Shown here: one piece after another, positions 6,435-14,645 of the stretch
Numbering within the stretch: the stretch's first letter is position 1
Layout: the number at the start of each line of letters is the position of its first letter
Assembly (NCBI RefSeq): GCF_032878955.1
Contig: NZ_CP043839.1
Location: 62,001-126,000, forward strand
Source of the DNA: Butyricimonas paravirosa
GTDB lineage: Bacteria > Bacteroidota > Bacteroidia > Bacteroidales > Marinifilaceae
Reading direction: 5' to 3'
Length of the DNA: 64,000 nucleotides
Translations under genes and position numbers: made by a program
Notes under the pieces: generated by a model
Seen by the model: only the letters and a program-made list of their open reading frames with translations
Database searches by the model: none
What the model was told of the DNA's origin: nothing

Positions 6435-9398
6435 CTAATACGTAACCACCGACGTTTGTTTCTTCCCGTCCATCCACACGGTCAGTGGAGCCTTGAATCG
6501 CACATGGCGGGAGTATTTAAACTCCTCGATGACATCTTGTTGTCGGAGGATGTCAAAGTTGATGAAGGCATCTGCGGACTGGAAGGGGATAGCGAAGTAA
6601 CCCACTTTCATGGAGGTGACGTTATGGAAGAAGTGCGAGCCTAGGGAGGCATCCAGCGGGAAATCGGGAAGTCCTTGCTCCACGATGACTTTGGCATTGG
6701 CTATGTCGGACCATTGTACGGGTATCCCGGTGAGCGGATCGCGTGTACCCCAGCGTCCCGGTCCGATGAGCAGGTACTTGTCGCCTTCCCGGGCGATCTG
6801 CGAGTTGTGGCGTTTGATCTCCTCGGCGATTTCCTCGGTACGTAATCGGTCAAATTTGTCGGGATCGACGTACACGACATCCCGGATGTATTGCAATTTT
6901 CCGTTCCCCATTCCTTTATCAGCCTTTAACAGCACGTGGGTCGGGTCGATGGACAGGTCGTCGATGTCGATGTTATACTCGTTTTTGATCAGCGGTTTGA
7001 TCTGCAAGAGGTAGAAGATGGGCGTGCCGTTTTCGAAATTAACAGAAAACTCGATCTCGACGGGAGATCCCATGGCCTGTGAGAAGATGTTCAGCAGGAT
7101 TTGCAGGGTAGGTGCCAGTGGGAAATAGTCGTACTGGAGTATTTTGGAAAAGTCCACGATACGGGGTCCCTTGACGGAAAAGTCGTAGGTAATCTGGTCG
7201 TTCATGAAGTCATAGACGGAGGCGGTGTATTCTAGCGTACCGTCACGTTCGGCCTCCGAGATGTCATACGCTTTGATAGCGGCATTTTCCCCGTCCCGGT
7301 AGAGGTCGTAATCCTGTGCGAGCATATTCACGCCGTAGAAGTAGCGTTGCGATGCCTTGATTTTGTCCTGCGTGGAGGCCAGTTGCAACTTGGGATAGGC
7401 GGGACTAAAACGATGCGTCTTTTCACCGCCCACAACGTAAGCACCCAACCCGATGGCAGTGACGGCGAACCCGTCTTCCGGTTGGATATAGGAGAAGGGG
7501 TAAAAGTTGTAGGATTGGGCCACGCCGCTGATTTCGGGGTAATATCGTCCGTTATGCTCGTTACCGATGACTTCCTGTATGATTACGGCCATTTTCTCTT
7601 CCTCGATCATGTAGTCGATGGCGTTGAAGTATGCCCGGGATTCCGGCGAGTAGATGGAGGCGAATACGAGCTTGATGGCGTTCTCGACATCCTCCAGCCG
7701 ACGCTCGAAGTCCGGGTGGTTGTTGGGGAGCAGGTAGGTGGAATAGACCCCGGCAAACGGTTGATTGAGCGAGTCCTCGAAAAGCCCGGAGGAACGCACG
7801 GCTAGCGGTTTAGTCATGACCTGAAGGTACTTCCGCAGGTTGTCACGCAACTTTTCGGAGAGGCGTGCGGTGCGGAAGACCTCTAAGACGTGATCGTATT
7901 CTTTGTCCTCGAAGATAACGTCGTAGAGGTTGTTGGTCTCTAGGAAGTTGTCGAATTCATCCACGCCGATAACGGCTGTTTTGGGGATAGCCACGCGTAG
8001 GTCGGGGATGAGTTTCTTGAGGTAAACATTCTCGATGAAGTTGGAGAGGAATGCCAATCCTCGCCCCTTGCCACCGAGCGATCCGTCACCGAGCAGGGTG
8101 ATGTAGCGGTTGGAGTTCACGAGTTTCGGGTTGAACTTGATGATGCGTCCCCGTAGTTTCTTGAGTTTCGATGCCTCGAAAACGTTCGCTATGAAACGGC
8201 GTATTTCGTCCGGGCTTTTGAAGTAACTGAAACTGTAGCGGCGTAGTTTTTTCGCCAGGTTGATTTCGGCTCGTGCCATGAGCCATGTGGAGATTCCGTT
8301 GCGAATAGCGTGGTATTCCAGTGATTCATCGGGGATGGTCATGAGTTTCTGGCGGAATTCCTCGATATTGTGTGCCCGGTCGATGACCTTTCCATTGTGG
8401 TCCCGGAAGATGAAATCTCCAAAACCGAGTTGGTTTTTGATGAAGTCCTGTATTTCCCGTGCTAGCGTGAGAGAGTTCTTGTTGATGAAATGGGCGTTCA
8501 CTTCCCGTGCCCGGCGCTCGTTGTCGGCTTCGTGACTTTGGAGTAGGCAAGGAATCTTGTTGTCAAGTTGCTGCACGTATTTTATGAGACTGACCCCGGC
8601 GTCCTCGTCTTCCACGCCGTTGTGGGCGTAGCGGACGTCGGAGATGACACCGATAATGTTGTTGCGATATTTGTTGATGATGCCCACGGCATCCTCGAAG
8701 TTACTGACAAGGATCAGTTTCGGGCGCACCCGCATCCGGAGGATCACGCCCATCTCGTCGTTGGAGGGTTCCTCGGCGATGATGGCCTGCGTCTGGCTCA
8801 TGATCTCGGTGTAGAGTAGGGGCAAATAGCGGGAATAATACTTTACAGAGTCCTCGACGACGAGGATAACCCGCACGTCGCCCAGCTTGGTATCGGCTTC
8901 TAGGTTAATCTTGTCCTCGAGGTATTTGGCCATGGCGAGGAACACTTTCGTGGAACCGTTCCACACGAATACCCGCTCGATGGATTCGCTGATCTCTTTT
9001 TCAGAACTCAGCAGGTAAGAGAGGTCCGCGTTATTGTTGACCAGCATGAGCTGGCAGATGTCGGGGTAGAGTTCTTTGATGTGACGGCTGGTGAGGATGG
9101 GGGTTTCTTTGTCCAATCCTGCCATGATGATGATCAAGTCGAAATGGCGTTTTTTCAACTCGTGCAAGGCTCCTTCCTCGTTTGCCACGGAGGTGAAACG
9201 GGGAGCGGCGAAAAGGTTCAGTTGGAGATATTCACCGAATATCTTTCCGGAGAATTGTCCTTCCCGTTCGATGGTGTAGGAGTCGTAGTAGTTGGCGATG
9301 AGCAGGATTTCTTTAACCTTGAAGGGCATGAGTTCCTGGAAAATGTCGCGGTCACTCTTTTTCCGCTTGTATATTTTATTCAAGTCTATTTTTTCCAT
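6435..9398 (-). CDS. Receiver plus PPDK N-terminal (PEP/pyruvate-binding) protein
   Basis: A 987-residue cytosolic protein. Residues about 28-160 look like a degenerate receiver fold. About 173-330 is a better receiver: ILVVEDS acidic pocket, a candidate phospho-acceptor Asp in VISDVRY and a conserved Lys in FINKNSL. Around 437-451, LGDGSLGGKGRGLAF opens the ATP-grasp PPDK_N domain, continued by AVRSSGLFEDSLNQPFAGVY. The C-terminal block has GPGRWGTRDP. The swivelling phosphohistidine domain and the PEP TIM barrel of true PPDK or PEP synthase are absent, so it cannot carry out that full reaction. A phosphorylation-sensing kinase or dikinase-like regulator is inferred. Related proteins are often annotated simply as PEP synthase. 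Confidence 0.8.
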   Translation of the reverse strand: MEKIDLNKIYKRKKSDRDIFQELMPFKVKEILLIANYYDSYTIEREGQFSGKIFGEYLQLNLFAAPRFTSVANEEGALHELKKRHFDLIIIMAGLDKETPILTSRHIKELYPDICQLMLVNNNADLSYLLSSEKEISESIERVFVWNGSTKVFLAMAKYLEDKINLEADTKLGDVRVILVVEDSVKYYSRYLPLLYTEIMSQTQAIIAEEPSNDEMGVILRMRVRPKLILVSNFEDAVGIINKYRNNIIGVISDVRYAHNGVEDEDAGVSLIKYVQQLDNKIPCLLQSHEADNERRAREVNAHFINKNSLTLAREIQDFIKNQLGFGDFIFRDHNGKVIDRAHNIEEFRQKLMTIPDESLEYHAIRNGISTWLMARAEINLAKKLRRYSFSYFKSPDEIRRFIANVFEASKLKKLRGRIIKFNPKLVNSNRYITLLGDGSLGGKGRGLAFLSNFIENVYLKKLIPDLRVAIPKTAVIGVDEFDNFLETNNLYDVIFEDKEYDHVLEVFRTARLSEKLRDNLRKYLQVMTKPLAVRSSGLFEDSLNQPFAGVYSTYLLPNNHPDFERRLEDVENAIKLVFASIYSPESRAYFNAIDYMIEEEKMAVIIQEVIGNEHNGRYYPEISGVAQSYNFYPFSYIQPEDGFAVTAIGLGAYVVGGEKTHRFSPAYPKLQLASTQDKIKASQRYFYGVNMLAQDYDLYRDGENAAIKAYDISEAERDGTLEYTASVYDFMNDQITYDFSVKGPRIVDFSKILQYDYFPLAPTLQILLNIFSQAMGSPVEIEFSVNFENGTPIFYLLQIKPLIKNEYNIDIDDLSIDPTHVLLKADKGMGNGKLQYIRDVVYVDPDKFDRLRTEEIAEEIKRHNSQIAREGDKYLLIGPGRWGTRDPLTGIPVQWSDIANAKVIVEQGLPDFPLDASLGSHFFHNVTSMKVGYFAIPFQSADAFINFDILRQQDVIEEFKYSRHVRFKAPLTVWMDGKKQTSVVTY

Positions 9399-9578
9399 GA
9401 TGTTTTGTTTTGTACAAAGCTAAAGATTTGTTGGCGGAATGGCAAGAGAAAATAAGATAGGATTTACGATTTATGTTTCATAGCCACGATCGTTTAAATT
9501 GACATTCGGTTGAAAATAATAAACAAAAATGCAGCCGTATAGCTATATTTTGTAAAAATATTTGTATATTTGACAAAT

Positions 9579-9792
9579 CGTTATATGAAAATCTATCGTC
9601 GAGATGACGAAAGCGAAAAACGGGACCCCCGGGATTTCATATTCTCCCGGGGGATTTACAAGAGGAAAGATAATTATAATATACTTAACCTGAACTTAAG
9701 TTTCGCGCTACATATTTTTATGACGAAAAGATGGATTTTTATATATTGATGCGCAATTTCCCGGGTGGCATTGGTCACCCGGTCTTTTTATA
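9579..9792 (+). ncRNA. Candidate small transcript (sRNA or tiny mRNA)
   Basis: A TATATTTG -7 box (9565-9572) is followed about 210 nt later by a clear intrinsic terminator (9761-9790). In between is a perfect 9-bp stem, CCCCCGGGA (9626-9634) with TCCCGGGGG (9645-9653), and a 10-nt loop. An ORF of 54 residues (MKIYRRDDESEK..., 9585-9749) fits inside and would start 6-7 nt after the expected transcription start. I cannot tell whether the product is the RNA or the peptide. It does not match the 6S, SRP or tmRNA cores I know. The -33 element is poor: the nearest TTTG is only 12 nt from the -7 box. Confidence 0.4.
9761..9790 (+). terminator. Intrinsic terminator
   Basis: CCGGGTG (9761-9767) pairs with CACCCGG (9776-9782) over an 8-nt loop and is followed by TCTTTTTATATTTTT. 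Confidence 0.8.
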
Positions 9793-9943
9793 TTTTTATT
9801 AGGAGTAGTTTGTCATGATCCTGCTCATGCGTGGAGTCGGAGTACATGGAATTATCCGCGGGAGAAATACACGAATTTATTCCTCCAATTAACAAAGATT
9901 TTTATTAACTTGCGACGTTTTATTGTAATGGAAACATTTTGAT

Positions 9944-10297
9944 ATGAATAAACGTGCCATACGATCCGGTTTGATGTTGTGTTTTTCCCGTTGGAACAGG
10001 AAAGGATACGCTATTTTCGCCTCACTGGGACGGAATGTTCGGATCGGGCGACTGGCTATTCATATTTGCGAAATGTCATTACAGAAATCGTCGAGGAAGG
10101 GCGTGATCGTGATGCTGGCGGAAGTGTTCGAGCGGTTGGAGAGGTCGTTCGAAGGGTACGTGGAGAAGGTGAAACGAGCGGGGTTCAAGCTATTGCCGAC
10201 TCGTACGGGTATGGAGGATGTCTTCATTAATTCTTATCATAATTTGAAATTTGAAGGTATTCCTGTCCTTGGACAGGGTACCTTTTTTATTTTTTAA
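9944..10297 (+). CDS. Small conserved-looking protein before the biotin operon
   Basis: A 117-codon ORF. Its first 48 residues contain a basic, ordered-looking stretch, SRWNRKGYAIFASLGR, then VRIGRLAIHICEMSLQK. I recall this pattern from N-termini of Bacteroidetes small proteins and TonB-receptor plug proteins, but could not verify it. The middle is acidic/basic helical (LAEVFERLERSFEGYVEKV). The last 14 or so codons coincide with a strong terminator hairpin, so the true product may end elsewhere or the ORF may act as a leader. No signal peptide or catalytic motif is seen. Codon usage up to about 10220 looks coding. It could be a remnant of a biotin-uptake receptor gene; that is speculation from position. 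Confidence 0.5.
   Translation: MNKRAIRSGLMLCFSRWNRKGYAIFASLGRNVRIGRLAIHICEMSLQKSSRKGVIVMLAEVFERLERSFEGYVEKVKRAGFKLLPTRTGMEDVFINSYHNLKFEGIPVLGQGTFFIF
10257..10295 (+). terminator. Terminator/attenuator-like hairpin just before bioB
   Basis: CCTGTC pairs with GACAGG over a CTTG tetraloop (about 10262-10277). The stem is extended by GGTA/TACC on the outside and followed by TTTTTTATTTTTT (10283-10295). It ends 15 bp before the bioB start codon, so read-through or a separate promoter is needed for bioB expression. Position and shape suit attenuation, but no alternative antiterminator pairing was identified. Confidence 0.7.
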
Positions 10298-10310
10298 CAG
10301 GAAACAGGAA

Positions 10311-11291
10311 ATGAAAGAAGAAAATATTATAGAGGAATTAAAGCGAAAGGTGGAAGAGGGGGGACAGGTTACCCGGGAAGAGGCGTTGGCCTTGTCACGG
10401 GTGGAAGATAAGAAGGCTTTGTACGAGGCGGCCGGGGCTATCCGGGATCGTTTTGCCGGGCGGTATTTTGACACTTGCTCGATCGTGAACGCCCGTTCGG
10501 GACGTTGTTCCGAGAATTGTAAGTGGTGTGCGCAGTCGGCCGTGTTCAAAACGCACGTGCAGGAGTACGAGCTGATTGACGAGGAGAGCTGCATGGAGCT
10601 GGCTCGGCTGAATGCCAAGTACGGGGTGAATAAGTTTTCGTTCGTCACGAGCGGGCGTTCCTTGTCGGATAAGAATATTGACAAGTTGTGCGAGTATGCC
10701 GTGAAGATCAAGCAGGAGATGAAGATTAACCTTTGCGCTTCCATGGGGTTACTGACGAGAGAGCAATTGAAAAGACTGAAAGATGCGGGTATAACCCGCT
10801 ATCATTGTAACTTGGAAACGTCCCGCCGCTATTTCTCTACTCTTTGCACGTCCCACTCGACGGATGAGAAGATCGAGACGATCCGCCATGCGCTTGAGCT
10901 GGGGATGGAAGTGTGTTCCGGGGGGATCATCGGCATGGGCGAGACGATAGAAGATCGCGTGGACTTGGCGCTGACGGTACGGGAGTTGGGCGTGAAATCT
11001 ATCCCGATGAACGTGCTGAACCCGATTCCGGGTACCCCGCTGGAAGGAGCGGCACCACTCGCGGACGAGGAGGTGCTGACGACGGTGGCTGTTTTCCGTT
11101 TCATCCATCCTGATGCCTTCCTGCGCTTTGCCGGGGGACGGGCGCTGATCGCTCATATCGAGGAAGATGCTATCCGGGCTGGGATTAACTCGGCTATCGT
11201 GGGTGATCTTCTGACCACGATCGGCTCGAAGGTGATAGAGGATATGGAGAAGGTGAAAAGACTAGGTTTTACGACAGAAGATAATCTTTAA
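10311..11291 (+). CDS. bioB: Biotin synthase
   Basis: A 326-residue radical-SAM enzyme that inserts sulfur into dethiobiotin. The radical-SAM cluster motif is C66-x3-C70-x2-C73 (RCSENCKWCAQ). YNLE-like HCNLETSRRYF and the IPMNVLNPIPGTPLEG block are typical of BioB, as is the auxiliary-cluster region near GGRA (RFAGGRALI). The start is ATG 10311, preceded by the purine-rich AACAGGAAACAGGAA. An in-frame ATG at 10251 would add 20 residues encoded by the terminator hairpin, which is unlikely. First gene of a co-directional biotin operon. A terminator-like hairpin lies directly upstream. Confidence 0.96.
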   Translation: MKEENIIEELKRKVEEGGQVTREEALALSRVEDKKALYEAAGAIRDRFAGRYFDTCSIVNARSGRCSENCKWCAQSAVFKTHVQEYELIDEESCMELARLNAKYGVNKFSFVTSGRSLSDKNIDKLCEYAVKIKQEMKINLCASMGLLTREQLKRLKDAGITRYHCNLETSRRYFSTLCTSHSTDEKIETIRHALELGMEVCSGGIIGMGETIEDRVDLALTVRELGVKSIPMNVLNPIPGTPLEGAAPLADEEVLTTVAVFRFIHPDAFLRFAGGRALIAHIEEDAIRAGINSAIVGDLLTTIGSKVIEDMEKVKRLGFTTEDNL

Positions 11292-11325
11292 CTTTTAGTT
11301 TTTAACTTATAACTTTTAACTTTAT
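11291..11325. repeat. Heptamer array between bioB and bioA
   Basis: Units ACTTTTA, GTTTTTA, ACTTATA, ACTTTTA and ACTTTAT fill the whole bioB-bioA gap. The first base of the array is the last base of the bioB stop codon. Confidence 0.8.
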
Positions 11326-11328
11326 AAA

Positions 11329-12612
11329 GTGGACACGGCAGAATTATTGAAGTTTGACAGGGAGCATTTGTGGCATCCCTACACGTCAACGGTTAACCCA
11401 CTTCCGGTTTACCCGGTGAAGAGGGCAGAAGGTGTGTATATTGAACTGGAGGACGGGACGCGTCTGATTGACGGAATGTCCTCGTGGTGGTGCGTGGTAC
11501 ACGGGTATAATCACCCGGCTATTAACGCTGCTATTGAAGAGCAATTAAAGAGTATGTCACACGTCATGTTCGGAGGGCTGACACATCGTCCTGCGGTGGA
11601 ACTGGCGGAGAAACTGGTGGAATTGGCCCCCGATGGGATTGACAAGGTATTCTATTGTGATTCCGGCTCGGTGGCCGTGGAAGTGGCGATGAAGATGGCC
11701 CTACAATATTGGTACGCTGCCGGGAGAGACGATAAACGCCATTTTCTGACGATCACGAAGGGATACCACGGGGATACGTGGAATGCCATGTCCGTGTGTG
11801 ACCCCGTGACGGGGATGCATAATATATTCCGGGGATCATTGCCCATGCAGTATTTTATTCACCGACCGGAAGCCCGTTACGGGGAGCCTTGCCTACCGGA
11901 GCATATTGAAGAACTGAAACAAAGCCTGCGGAATAACCACAACCGTATTGCTGCCGTGATACTGGAACCTATTGTGCAGGGAGCCGGGGGTATGTGGTTT
12001 TACTCGGCGGATTATTTGCGGCAGGTGCGGGAGTTGTGTAACGATTACGACGTGTTGCTGGTTTGTGACGAGATCGCCACCGGTTTCGGGCGCACAGGTA
12101 AGATGTGGGGAGTGGATCATGCGGGTATCGTGCCGGACATCATGTGTGTAGGGAAAGCGATTACGGGCGGGTACATGAGTTTTGCTGCCACGATAGCGAC
12201 GGAGAAAGTAGCTACCCAGATTTGCGCGAAAGATCCCGGTGTGTTCATGCACGGTCCTACCTTCATGGGTAATCCGCTGGCTTGTGCTGCGGCAAACGCC
12301 TCGTTGGATCTGATCAGGAGTTACGATTTGACAACCATGATCGGGCATATTCAAGACCAGTTGGAAAGAGAGCTTGCCCCGGCTCGGGAATTCCCGAACG
12401 TGGCGGACGTGCGGGTGTTGGGCGCTATCGGCGTGGTGGAGATGAAGGAACCCGTGAACATGGGACTGATTCAAGCCGCTTTCGTGAAAGAGGGCGTGTG
12501 GGTGCGTCCGTTCGGTAAGCTGGTGTATGTCATGCCGCCTTTCATCATCCGTGATTGGGAACTGCAAAGGCTGACATCCGCCTTGTTGCACGTGATTTCG
12601 TACTTGAAGTAA
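11329..12612 (+). CDS. bioA: Adenosylmethionine-8-amino-7-oxononanoate aminotransferase
   Basis: A 427-residue class III PLP aminotransferase converting KAPA to DAPA with SAM as amino donor. The opening [12 protein letters not shown] is diagnostic of Bio[17 protein letters not shown], the Asp loop [13 protein letters not shown] (about 246-258) and the PLP lysine K276 in VGKAITGG are all present, as is the [15 protein letters not shown] region. The start codon is GTG 11329, placed right after the heptamer array. It follows bioB by 37 bp. Confidence 0.96.
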   Translation: MDTAELLKFDREHLWHPYTSTVNPLPVYPVKRAEGVYIELEDGTRLIDGMSSWWCVVHGYNHPAINAAIEEQLKSMSHVMFGGLTHRPAVELAEKLVELAPDGIDKVFYCDSGSVAVEVAMKMALQYWYAAGRDDKRHFLTITKGYHGDTWNAMSVCDPVTGMHNIFRGSLPMQYFIHRPEARYGEPCLPEHIEELKQSLRNNHNRIAAVILEPIVQGAGGMWFYSADYLRQVRELCNDYDVLLVCDEIATGFGRTGKMWGVDHAGIVPDIMCVGKAITGGYMSFAATIATEKVATQICAKDPGVFMHGPTFMGNPLACAAANASLDLIRSYDLTTMIGHIQDQLERELAPAREFPNVADVRVLGAIGVVEMKEPVNMGLIQAAFVKEGVWVRPFGKLVYVMPPFIIRDWELQRLTSALLHVISYLK

Positions 12613-12626
12613 TTGAAAATGCAAGG

Positions 12627-12667
12627 ACTTGTAACCTGTAACTTGTAACTTGTAATTTGTAACTTTG
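12627..12667. repeat. Heptamer array between bioA and bioF
   Basis: Five units in register (ACTTGTA, ACCTGTA, ACTTGTA, ACTTGTA, ATTTGTA), then ACTTTG. A short palindrome TTTGCCGAAGGCAAA follows at about 12664-12678. Confidence 0.8.
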
Positions 12668-12683
12668 CCGAAGGCAAAACACT

Positions 12684-13841
12684 ATGAATAAAGAACGATA
12701 TATTAATAAACTGAACAAGATAAAGGAATCAGGGAATTACCGGGTGCTGCGAGACGTGCAGCATAACGGTTTCCTGATACATTATAACGGACGGGAGATG
12801 CTGAATCTCTCGTCGAACGATTACTTGGGGTTGGCGTCGAACCCGGCGTTATACGAGGATTTTCGTAAGGAGACGGACGTGAAATTGTTGTCGTATAGTG
12901 CCGTGTCATCCCGCTTGCTATCGGGGAATCACGAGTATTATAACCTGTTAGAGAATGATTTGAGCGATTTGTACGGGAAGGAGGCCGCCTTGGTGTTAAA
13001 TTCCGGTTATCATGCAAATATCGGAATATTACCCGCATTAGCAGGGAAACGGGACTTGATCGTGGCAGATAAGCTGGTACACGCCAGTATTATCGACGGC
13101 TTGCGGTTGAGCGAGGCCGAGATGTTGCGTTACCGTCATTTAGATTACGAGCATTTACGGGAAATCCTGTTTAATCATCGGGAGGAGTACGAGAACGTGT
13201 TTATCGTGACGGAGTCAATCTTCAGCATGGATGGCGACGTGGCAGACTTGCAGGAGTTGTGTGATCTGAAGAGGGAATACGATACGTTCCTGTACGTGGA
13301 TGAGGCGCACGCTGTCGGGGTTCGAGGTACGAACGGGCTGGGATGTTGCGAGGAGCAGGGCTGCATGGATGATATTGATTTTATCGTAGGTACTTTCGGG
13401 AAGGCATTTGCATCTTACGGGGCTTTCGTGGTTTGTGACGAGATGTTTCGGGATTTCTTGGTGAACACACAGCGCAGTTTGATTTTCACCACAGCATTGC
13501 CTCCGGTAAACGTGGCATGGACACGTTTTATCCTTAACCGGATGCCGGATTTTTACTCTTATCGCATGAAACTGACAGGCATCGCCGAACGACTGCGAGC
13601 GACACTGGCAAACCGGGGATTCGAGACCCGGGGAGATTCTCATATCGTGCCTTTCTTGTGTGGAAGTAACGAGAATAGTGTTTATATGTCCGAGTTGTTC
13701 CAAGATAACGGTTTTTTCGTGTTGCCTGTGAGATACCCGACCGTGCCGAAGAACGAGGCTCGTATCCGGTTCTCGTTGAATGCAGCGATTCCGGAGGAGG
13801 ATTATGATTGTTTGATGGAGTTTATAGAGGTTAGTTTATGA
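12684..13841 (+). CDS. bioF: 8-amino-7-oxononanoate synthase
   Basis: A 385-residue alpha-oxoamine synthase joining L-alanine and pimeloyl-ACP (or CoA) to make KAPA. Landmarks are LNLSSNDYLGLA (40-51), SSRLLSGNHEYYNLLE (substrate loop), VDEAHAVG (205-212) and the PLP lysine K240 in GTFGKAFASYG. Length and motifs are standard for BioF rather than Kbl or SPT. The start ATG 12684 follows a short palindrome. A 153-bp structured repeat separates the stop codon from bioG. Confidence 0.95.
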   Translation: MNKERYINKLNKIKESGNYRVLRDVQHNGFLIHYNGREMLNLSSNDYLGLASNPALYEDFRKETDVKLLSYSAVSSRLLSGNHEYYNLLENDLSDLYGKEAALVLNSGYHANIGILPALAGKRDLIVADKLVHASIIDGLRLSEAEMLRYRHLDYEHLREILFNHREEYENVFIVTESIFSMDGDVADLQELCDLKREYDTFLYVDEAHAVGVRGTNGLGCCEEQGCMDDIDFIVGTFGKAFASYGAFVVCDEMFRDFLVNTQRSLIFTTALPPVNVAWTRFILNRMPDFYSYRMKLTGIAERLRATLANRGFETRGDSHIVPFLCGSNENSVYMSELFQDNGFFVLPVRYPTVPKNEARIRFSLNAAIPEEDYDCLMEFIEVSL

Positions 13842-13981
13842 GTTCATAAAGTTTATAAGGTTTATAAAGTAGTGGACCCCTGCGGGGCGCTTTGTTGACG
13901 GCAGCTGGGGCTGCCGGTAAATATTGTCCGAAGGACACCCGTCACTTTATGAACTTTATAAACCTTACGAACTTTATGAAC
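13842..13981. repeat. Nonamer-built long inverted repeat between bioF and bioG
   Basis: The left arm (13842-13874) consists of 9-bp words GTTCATAAA, GTTTATAAG, GTTTATAAA. The right arm (13943-13981) is its complement, built from ACTTTATGA, ACTTTATAA, ACCTTACGA, ACTTTATGA; 27 of 29 aligned positions pair. The 68-bp centre carries three small hairpins: CCCC/GGGG near 13877-13886, GGCAGC/GCTGCC near 13900-13915 and TGTCC/GGACA near 13925-13937. The element starts on the base after the bioF stop codon. Confidence 0.85.
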
Positions 13982-13994
13982 CCAATTAAGTATT

Positions 13995-14645
13995 ATGAAA
14001 AGGAAATGGATTACTAAAGAGGGAAACCGGGTGCTCACGTTATTTTTTTGCGGTTGGGGTATGGATGAACGTACCGTGCAACACGTGGGAGGGATAGGTG
14101 ATTTGCTTTTGTTCTACGATTACCGGGATATTTCCGGGGAGGATGCACCGGAGGTTGAGGGGTACGAGAGTGTCCGGGTCGTGGCTTGGTCGATGGGTGT
14201 GTGGGCAGCATCGGTGTTATTGAGCCGTTGGAATATTCCGGTTTCCTGCCGGGTGGCTATCAACGGGACAGAACGCCCGGTGGATGAGTATTACGGGATT
14301 CATCCCAAGATATATTTGCTGACCGAACGGGGCATGACCGAACAAGGAAGAGACAAGTTCTTTGCCCGTATGCTTTCCGGGAAGGAAGAAATGGAACGTT
14401 TCGAGGAAAACAGGCCTTGCAGGGCTATTGATGAGCAAAGGGACGAATTGCGACTTATCCGGGAGCAGTCGGCACGGGAAATGCCCGAAATGCACTGGGA
14501 CCGGGTTTATGTTTCCGAGGAGGATGTTATCTTCCCGGTGGAAAATCAACGGAATTGGTGGGGGAATCGTGTCGAGATTATTACGCTACCGGGGGGACAT
14601 TACCCGTTTTACGTGTTAGATAATTGGGAAAAGATATGGAAATAA
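13995..14645 (+). CDS. bioG: Pimeloyl-ACP methyl ester esterase (BioG type, DUF452)
   Basis: A 216-residue alpha/beta hydrolase of the DUF452/BioG family, which removes the methyl group from pimeloyl-ACP methyl ester to end the BioC-dependent pathway (the role of BioH in E. coli). FFCGWGMD near the N-terminus gives the oxyanion region. The nucleophile is S66 in VAWSMGVW, and GGHYPFY near the C-terminus carries the probable catalytic His. It overlaps bioC by 10 bp, so the two enzymes that open and close pimeloyl synthesis are translationally coupled. Confidence 0.92.
   Translation: MKRKWITKEGNRVLTLFFCGWGMDERTVQHVGGIGDLLLFYDYRDISGEDAPEVEGYESVRVVAWSMGVWAASVLLSRWNIPVSCRVAINGTERPVDEYYGIHPKIYLLTERGMTEQGRDKFFARMLSGKEEMERFEENRPCRAIDEQRDELRLIREQSAREMPEMHWDRVYVSEEDVIFPVENQRNWWGNRVEIITLPGGHYPFYVLDNWEKIWK

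Larger units (their letters stand above)
9399..9943. other. 545-bp gene-poor stretch
   Basis: No long gene. Holds a -7-like box TATATTTG (9565-9572), a 9-bp perfect GC-rich hairpin (9626-9653), a short ORF of 54 codons (9585-9749) and an intrinsic terminator (9761-9790); see the candidate transcript. 9800-9943 is AT-rich leader for the next small ORF, with nothing recognised. Confidence 0.6.

Noticed and set aside
9579..9792. 6S RNA, SRP RNA or tmRNA identity for the candidate transcript
   Set aside because: No GGAAGC-type SRP loop, no tRNA-like ends, and no long bulged hairpin of 6S type.
9800..9943. BirA-type biotin operator upstream of the biotin operon
   Set aside because: TTAAC words occur near 9888-9910 but not in the inverted arrangement and spacing of known BirA sites.
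9979..10230. An alternative 83-codon frame over the small ORF before bioB
   Set aside because: Arg/Gly/Val-rich out-of-frame composition; the 9944 frame has the more protein-like sequence.
11893..12624. A 243-codon minus-strand ORF inside bioA
   Set aside because: Antisense shadow of a clearly conserved aminotransferase; no family recognised.
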